A stretch of 64,000 bases of DNA from Malus domestica. Taxonomy: Eukaryota > Streptophyta > Magnoliopsida > Rosales > Rosaceae. The translations under genes were made by a program, and so were the position numbers. The notes below the pieces were generated by a model, which was not told the DNA's origin, ran no database searches, and worked only from the letters and a program-made list of their open reading frames with translations. This document shows, in pieces, positions 57,285-64,000 of the stretch (its first letter is position 1; the number at the start of each line of letters is the position of its first letter). The stretch spans positions 3,789,501-3,853,500 of the forward strand of contig NC_091673.1 in the NCBI RefSeq assembly GCF_042453785.1, read 5' to 3'.

Positions 57285-57790
57285 TTTTTAGTTTTAGTTT
57301 GTACCCATTTTTAATTTGTAATTCTTTTTTAACTTGTAGCAATTTTATTTTCACTTTTAATTTGTACCCATATTTTTTAAAGTTTATTTGTATTTTTACC
57401 CATATATATTGTTTTTATTTGTACTTTTTATTTTGCTAAATGTACCCATTCATGTAAAACTTTTTAATCTTAAAATGTACTCATTCTTAAATATACCAAT
57501 TTGTTATATGTAAAATTTACCCTCTTTTTTTTATATATAAAATCTATTCAATTTTTTTCTAATCCATTTTTAAACGTATATGGGTACATTCTTGTTTCTT
57601 TGATTTTAAAATGTATCCATATCAAGTTTAATTGAAGAAATTTACTAATGTTATTAAGCCTAATATCTTTCTTTTTTTTTTCTTTTCTTTTTTTTTTTTT
57701 TTGTGATTTAGAAGAATGTACCCATGTTTTGATACAATAAATTTTTTGGTTAATTTTGATGAATGTACCCATGTTTATACACACACACAA
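57285..57790. repeat. Irregular array of GTACCCAT-type motifs
   Basis: Within the Mutator-like element the motif TGTACCCAT or close variants (GTACCCAT, GTACTCAT, GGGTACAT, TGTACCCA) recurs about ten times at irregular spacing in AT-rich DNA. It is probably degenerate subterminal repeat DNA of that element. Confidence 0.55.
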
Positions 57791-58028
57791 TAGTATATTT
57801 ATATTTTAATATTTTTAATCCCACAAATTATGGTTTTTTAAATTTAAAATCTAATTTATATAAACAACTAAAATTTCTAATTTTTAATTTAAAAAAATAT
57901 AGTAACGTACATAGAAATAAATTATCACATTAATTTCAGGGACCTCGATCAAAAATTAAAAACCAACAAGATTTTAATCAAAGAATATTCATAACTAAGG
58001 ACCGCATCCAAAGTTTCCCTAAAAATAA

Positions 58029-59484
58029 TCTCCCAAAAATGTGTGACAAATAGGTAGGGATTATTAGAGGGTGTATAAAATGATGGTCCTTAAACACAAA
58101 CATAGAGTTCAGTCCCGTCTAGGATTTCGAAGAGCTAAAAGTGATTTTTGATTACTAAAAGGTCACTTCTAACTACATTTGGCATAACAAGCACTTGGAT
58201 TTTTTTTTTACAAAAAGTTTCAACTCATTTGAAATAAAAACACTTCTAGCATAAGCTTTTTTTTTTTTTTTTTTTTTTTTTTGCTTGCATCAAATGCATT
58301 CATTATGACTTTGCAGTTGACTAGAGTCATATATGAACTTTAACTTGTATAATCTTTTGGATAGAAATTGAGTTTAAATTTAAAATAGAAAGTTGCAACA
58401 TTTGATGTGCATTGAAGGAGGAGAGATTTTTCTAAGTTACTTGAACATGATCAGTTCACCCGTGTCATAATATACTTAAGGAGAAGGCTTTTACTTTTTC
58501 AAGTGTCCATCTAATTGTATAAGACACATGGTGTACCAAGTACACTAAAAAATCTCTCCTACTATGACATCCTGTTTATACCTAATTTTGCATTATCAAC
58601 ATGTGTAATTGACGTCGTTGGATGAATTAATATTTTTCTAGACTTACTACTCATCTCAATTATCGTAGTAATTATTGTAGAGAAATATATGAGTTTGGAT
58701 GCAAGGATAAAACTGAGAGGGCAGTGGATTGATACGTCGGAGGCAGCCAACAAAGGTGGTAGTCTGATTAGACAAGGCAGGAATTGTGGAATCGGTTTGG
58801 CTGATTTTTCTTAAGGAGTCCATATTTGTAAAGTTTTAGTTGCTGTTGTTATTTAACACCGATGAACAAGATGCCACTTTTGTCCCAAGCTTCTTCGCTT
58901 ACTACAACCCAAAGAGAAATTATCGCCAATGACTTTGCAGTAATATCAAATTTTCTAAACTTTCTCTATCACTGCCTATTCTTTACTACAATCCAAACCA
59001 AACGATCCAATCCGGACCTTGGCAACTCCTAATGGAATAATGCTCTGGAGAGAGACTGAGTTAAATTTAAAATAAAAAGTTACAATTCTTCATGTGCATT
59101 TGATGAGGAGAGATTTTTCCAAGTTACCGGTACACAGGCAATACAGCTGTGTCATAATATATGTGAAGCGAATGTTTTTTTTTTTTTAATACTTGTATTA
59201 TGACACGTGGTCCGGTGACATCCAAAATTCTCTCATAACATGCCATTCAAATTAAAAGCCTTATGAACATGCAGAGAGTTCCCGTATACTCGAAAATTGG
59301 AAGAGTCGAAGTTTAAATGAACCAGCAAACGCAGAGTGCAATGCAATCAATATTAATCTGGCCGTTTCCGGGTGCGTGTATTAATCTTTTGCTCGACTCT
59401 TGAAATTCCTGAATTCATTAGTAAATCAAAATAATACACTATATAACAATCTGTATGTTGCAGATTCAACTTATATACATATAG
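58029..59484. other. Composite of duplicated P450 upstream segments (ghost locus)
   Basis: 58029-58130 continues the G promoter (matches 40306-40400). 58190-58560 is unit X (matches 43340-43725). 58808-59035 is a P450 promoter block (AGGAGTCCATATTTGTAAAGTTTTAG..GATGAACAAGATGCCA) with no P450 after it, in which the TATAAATA of F and G has become TACAAATA. 59050-59230 is a second piece of unit X. 59236-59484 is the small-gene upstream region. No reading frame of interest. Confidence 0.65.
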
Positions 59485-59688
59485 AGTAAGGAGGGAAATG
59501 AGAAAACTGTGGCAGGTTTGGCTGGAACTGTTGCAATTTTAGCTCTCGCTGCGTACGGTCTATATGGAGTGTTTGGATTGGGTTCCAGCCCAAGGAAGAC
59601 GATGAAGGCTCCCGAAAGAGAGTACCGAATCTTCAGGGGTGATTTCGAGGCTGACCCTTCTGCTTACTTCAGGGACCTGCGCAAGTAG
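59485..59688 (+). pseudogene. Small conserved-tail protein copy lacking a start codon
   Basis: Open from after TAG 59482-59484 to TAG 59686-59688. It encodes a short lead (EGNEKTVAG), a hydrophobic segment LAGTVAILALAAYGLYGVFG that should span a membrane, then the tail M-K-A-P-E-R-E-Y-R-I..F-E-A-D-P-S-A-Y-F-R-D-L-R-K. No ATG precedes the membrane segment. AAG at 59488-59490 sits where a Met would be expected, so the start was probably lost by one substitution. Initiation at the internal ATG would give only the tail (about 30 residues). The alternative is a non-AUG start. Confidence 0.6.
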
Positions 59689-60048
59689 CAAGTTGAAAAT
59701 TGGAACTGAAAGAGTACCTTAAATATGAATACACAGTTGTTGGAGTTTTGGAGAGGTGGAGAGTTTTGCTTTTGTTTTGTTTATGTTGTATTTTCCCCTA
59801 TGATCTATGTTGAATGTTAAACCTTGGAGTTGGGGTTGATTAACATTCTACGGTGATACAAGGCCGCCATACCTGCAATCAGTGAGTGAGCGAGTGAATT
59901 CCCGAAGCACCAACATGAGTAATTTATTGCCCAAAAAAAGGCAACGAAAAACATATCAGAAATGCTGCTAATGTTGCCTTTATTACCTTAACCTCGAAGG
60001 CAGAAGTCATCAGAAGGTAATACGCAACTGAAACAAGAAAAACCAAAC
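59689..60048. other. Intergenic between small-protein copy and NOP14-like gene
   Basis: Convergent 3' flanks. Nothing recognised. Confidence 0.4.
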
Positions 60049-63000
60049 TCATCGCCTTCTCTTGTTGCCTTTGCCCTTTCCTAATTGCCCAGACTTCATA
60101 GCGTGTTCTTGCTCTTGTAGGAAAAGTCGTACTTTTCCATATTTCTCAGCTTTCTCTTCTTCCATCAGCGCCTTATCCCTTGCCTTCATCTCGTAAAGGA
60201 AAGAATTATCCTTACGCAGTTCACGAATAGCCTCTTTAGCTTCTTGCTTCAAAAGTTTCTTCATCTTTCTTAGCTCGGCTCATTCCCGGTCTGGATCATA
60301 GTCTCTGCCCTTAACAAAGCTGCACCAACAAAATATCATTCAGTGGTTAATCCAGCAATACGTACAAGCGCTACCCAACATAATAACATTAAGACAATTG
60401 GGGACGGGTGGTAAAGATAAATTACTTCTCCTCAAATTTCGGATTGAGCATTTTGATAGCCACTGGCTTTTGCTTCCGCAACTGAAGTGGTTGCCGCAGA
60501 ATGTGATGTTTATCTGCTCGTCTTAATCAGTTCAGCAACATCTTTCAATTTGTCTGTTAATACTTGTGGTATATTATCCTGTTCCGCCACTTCAAGCAAC
60601 AATACTGAAATTGGCAAAAAGATTTCAGGAAAAGAACTGAATCCTTCATAAACAATGACAAACTCACGTAGAGTTTCAATCACCGTCACCAGCACACTAG
60701 CCCTGAAAATTAAAAGTTCAACTTTTAAAGACAGAATACCATATGCAAACTTTACAGTATTGATATACAAAATTAGAATTACAAAAGCAATAATCTGGTG
60801 GTGGCAAAAATCAAGTTGGACCAATTTTGAGGATCATTTATCGACAGCAAAACTGAAGTCTGCATAAACCCTAAACAACATACGTCACGTGGGCACTTCT
60901 ACAATGTATCATTGAGTACTGTAACAATTTCCTAACCTGAAATCGTCAGATCTGAAAAAAGAGGAGTCTTCCGGTAGGTCCATTATTGTGAGAAAATTCA
61001 GAGGATTGACCTGACCTACGGATTCATTTATACATAAGAGAGGCCTGATTGCTTTTAATTCCATAAGATGACAAAACTGCAAGAAAACAAAACGAGGATT
61101 GTTACTTCGTCACATAACTGTAAACTAATTTCCTTCCAAGGACAATGAAACCATAAGGTGCCGCCTAATGTATAAAAAATTACGTTACAAGGCAGTCATA
61201 CATGAGAATTTTGACTTGGCATTGGCTTTCTGTCTTTAGCTGCCATCAACAATGTTGTGAGAAACATGACTGCTTCAGGACAGAACTTCCGAGATTGTTT
61301 GGTTATCTACAGAATGCATTAATTTTAAAAGAAAGAAATGGGAATTGAAACTGTTGGACAGAACAGTAAATCGACCAATTCATATAACTACAAAATACAT
61401 ACAGAGAGAAGCATGGAGCACAAGAAAGAACCAACTGCAGTATCACGACCAGACATGATAGGACTACGTGCCAGATATTCACACATCAACAGTGTTGCTG
61501 GAGTCATGACCACATGACGAAAATCAGAGCATGGAAATATCAGGGACCAAAGCCTCAGAAGAAATATTGTCTTTGAAGAAGGCCAATAACTCTGTTCTGT
61601 AAAAACAAAACAATGACAAGAAGTCAGCACCTCAGCAAGAGGAAGCTTGTAACTATGCTTCCGAACAAACAAAAAGCTATAGATTCCATTAGGGATTACC
61701 TGGGTTCTTAACGGTCTCACTAAATTCCGTCCGCGCCCGTAAAATTCTCTCACGAGCACAAATTGCAGCGAAGTATGGAGTCTCCATACTCATCTCAATC
61801 AATGGCTTAACCAGAAAATTTAACAACTCCATATTCAACGGCTTTCTATTTGCTAATATGGCAAAATACTGCAGGAGTACACCATAAAATACCTGGAAAA
61901 ATGGCAGAAACACTCATGAGTACTTAGCAAATATAATGAAAACCGAAGATGTATATCTTCACTGACTTTTTGCTTGGATCAAGTCAAATATTAAACGACA
62001 GAACAGAATTGTTCCACATTTGACACATAATTTCAATACTCGTTTCCAAAAACATAGAAGCAACAAACAGTTTCATACTTGCATTTTCTTCCTGTTTTCT
62101 GCTGCAAGCTTGATTGCATTGCTTTTCCGGATTCGATTGATAATCAAGACAATGTCAGCATTAGAAAGATTATCCACCAATGCACCAAACTCTTCAAAGC
62201 TTTTTGGAGCTTCGATTAGGTACGGGAGGTCTGACTGAGTAGAAGGTCGTTTACCGTCCTGAGATATTTTCTTGGCATCTAAAGAATCGCCCTCTTTTTT
62301 ACTGGCTTCAGAAGCATCAATTTTTTTCATTTTTTTCAGCTTTCTTGGTTCCACCTCTTCTTCATCAGCATCATCATCCTCTTCATGTGCTTCAGACCCA
62401 TCTTCTTTTTCTTCCTCCTCATCCAAATCCGTTCCAAGATTATCATCATCACTTTGTTCCCAGTCCTTCATAAATAGATTCTTTTCACCCAGGTTAATAT
62501 CTTTATCAGATCCTTCACTGTCATCTTCAGGACTTTCTGAATCCTCAGAAGCATCGCCTTCTTCACTCTCAGAATCGCTAGCATCTTTTCTTTCTAGAAT
62601 CTCATCAACCCAACCCTTTTTAATCCGCGGCTCTTCATCAAGAGAGAAGGAATCGCCAAGATCATCTCCAGATATGGGTCTTGGCTTATTATGGTTAGAT
62701 GGTGTCTCAGCATCTTCATTGTCATCGTCACTATTGATATCAGTGGCAAGCATCCTCTTCTGTCTCTCTTCCTGAATTGTGAAACAAACTCGAATGAGCA
62801 TTCAATTCATACTAAAAAAGTACAAATGAGATGCAACATCCAATTTCTCAAAGTTCTTTGTTCCACTAAATAAAGGGCATGTTTACTTATCAAAAATGGA
62901 CATCCAAGGTATGGGTATCATTCCCAACATATCCTGCGTATACTAACACACAAGGAATGAAAAAAAAATACGTCAACCATGTATGAAATCATCAAAGCGG

Positions 63001-63902
63001 GTAACCAGTATCATTCCCATTCATGACTTCTTCCTATTAAACATGCCCAAAAGGAAATGGAAAGCCTAACATTCAAAAAGTTGAATATAATGCATTTTCT
63101 TGTTACATCCTCAAAACATCATGCCACTTGCATCACACCAGAATCAAATTAAACAAATTGTATTAGAGATGACACCAGTTACCATATATATATTCATAAC
63201 AAACAAAGGATATATCTTAGTGGCCAAAAGCATATAAACTGCACTTGCCAACATTCTACTGCTATTTACTAATAAGGACTGCTAATATTGCAAATAACTT
63301 CAAAAATTTGCACTATTCCTTGATTATGAGGAAGGAACTACAATCATGTATATACCAATTTGGACATATATTGGCACCAGAACATTGAACTTGTTAGCAA
63401 CAATAAAAATCCCCAACATAAAGCAAAGACAAGTGCATTGGCACATCAAATTAGCATGCACGTGACATGCGTGAATGAAAAAACACTCATAAATTGTAAC
63501 AAAATAAGATACCTCCAAATGCTCAAGCTGCTCTCTCTCCTCTTGTGCTATCTCTTCAGGTGTCTTTGTCCTGTCAGAGGGTTGAGCACGGCTTACCATG
63601 ACTAAGTTGCCAAAAGTTTTGAAATAAGAACGGGATTTTTCCTGTGAAATTGTAAATATCAAGGAATAAAAAAAACTCTTATACTAAAGAAAAAAAATTA
63701 CAACCGTAACAAGTTAGAAACCAATAAAGGACCTTCATGAAAATACCTGTTCAGAAAGCTCATCCTTCTTCGAATGCTCATTTGGAATGTTCTTGTCTGG
63801 TTCAGTAATTTGTAACAGTTTAGAGGGCACAATGGATGTGAAGGATTTGTCCAATTCTTGCCTAAAATCTTCAAGTTCTTCCTTATCTTTTGCTCTTTCA
63901 GC
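60049..63902 (-). pseudogene. NOP14: NOP14-like nucleolar protein gene, 3' part, with damaged C-terminal exons
   Basis: Exons 63902-63747, 63641-63513, 62771-62079, 61892-61700, 61596-61403, 61306-61202, 61076-60937, 60702-60426 and 60319-60049, all GT-AG; the 5' exons lie beyond the window. NOP14 acts in the nucleolus in 40S subunit and 18S rRNA maturation. Recognisable segments: MVSRAQPSDRTKTPEEIAQ, a long acidic stretch (SDDDNEDAE..EEEEKEDG, exon 3 here), VFYGVLLQYFAILANRKPLN, IFPCSDFRHVVMTPATLLM, FVKGRDYDPDRE and the basic C-terminus. Exon 60702-60426 is 277 bp where phase requires a multiple of three: a frameshift (2 bp missing or 1 extra) gives TAA at 60512-60510. The last exon also has TGA at 60282-60280 where an Arg codon is expected. 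A truncated protein lacking about 110 C-terminal residues, a duplicate pseudogene, or sequence error are all possible. Confidence 0.8.
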
Positions 63903-64000
63903 CTAGAATGGATCAAAGGAAAAACGAAGGAAATCGTAAATAAAGAAGGAAAAAAGTTTCAAGGAACGCATGTAATCACTATCACCAAACAAGTTAATGC
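63903..64000 (-). other. Intron of NOP14-like gene at window edge
   Basis: AT-rich intron ending in CATTCTAG at the exon beginning 63902. The donor and the 5' exons are beyond the window. Confidence 0.6.

Larger units (their letters stand above)
50392..58019. mobile_element. Mutator-like non-autonomous element hosting a copia
   Basis: The outer borders are a perfect 9-bp duplication TAAAAATAA (50383-50391 and 58020-58028). The ends are GGGAAAATTAGATTCTC and, reverse-complemented, GGGAAACTTTGGATGCG, and the arms share TTGATTAAAATCTT(A/G)TT. P450 F's promoter has the uninterrupted site CAAAATAATCTCCC near 40305. Without the copia at 50570-57248 and its duplicated target the element is about 0.94 kb, AT-rich and non-coding. 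Confidence 0.8.

Noticed and set aside
62272-62775. 167-codon Ser-rich open frame on the plus strand
   Set aside because: Exact antisense of the acidic Asp/Glu-rich exon of the NOP14-like gene; a codon-complement shadow.

Overview
The window is plant nuclear DNA. It has spliced genes with GT/AG introns, cytochrome P450s of the plant-specific CYP72 clan, and Ty1/copia elements, LINEs, tRNA-type SINEs and many MITEs. The P450s look most like the CYP749A group and the overall repeat style suggests a woody eudicot, probably Rosaceae (apple/pear-like). That taxonomic guess is inference only.

The core (about 7.5-59.7 kb) is a tandem array of CYP749A-like P450 genes, all on the minus strand, with the same five-exon structure (exons of about 283-289, 227, 233, 379 and 429 bp). 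Exon-by-exon reading gives three intact genes: A (8271-10455), B (15881-17824) and G (47999-50057). One gene, F (32730-40057), is intact except that a copia element with seemingly identical LTRs sits in exon 4. Two copies are degraded: C (20829-21970), which lacks intron 3 exactly, and D (22609-25729), which has a 19-bp frameshifting deletion. There is also one exon-1 relic (E, 29138-29247) and a promoter without a gene (about 58.8 kb).

Interleaved with the P450s, on the opposite strand, is a small-protein family ending in a conserved P-x-R-[D/E]-Y...F-E-x-[N/D]-P-x-[A/S]-Y-F-[K/R]-D-L-R-K tail. There is one intact copy (20255-20479), one frameshifted copy (7503-7721) and one copy without a start codon (59485-59688). 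A homologous upstream region without the gene lies at 44.5-44.8 kb. The ancestral duplicated unit seems to have been a divergent P450/small-protein pair.

The rest is transposable-element build-up. Because array flanks are duplicated, several insertions can be checked against a paralogous empty site inside this window. Left to right: a LINE with an open ORF2 (1-3734); an internally deleted copia (3925-6047); SINE copies; a long LTR candidate (12797-14990); a GGGAC-rich MITE (18905-19207); a hAT / hAT / Mutator-MITE nest in the promoter of D (25807-28706); a decayed copia (about 30590-32470); the young copia in F (33286-38552); a LINE 3' end with a solo LTR in it (40431-42856); a PIF/Harbinger-type MITE (43729-44528); two further solo LTRs (44962-45992 and 46220-47897); and a Mutator-like element (50392-58019) that carries a nearly complete copia (50570-57248).

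The right end (60049-63902) holds the 3' two-thirds of a NOP14-like gene (40S ribosome biogenesis), minus strand, running off the window. Its C-terminal exons carry a frameshift and a nonsense codon. No tRNA, rRNA or CRISPR features were seen.
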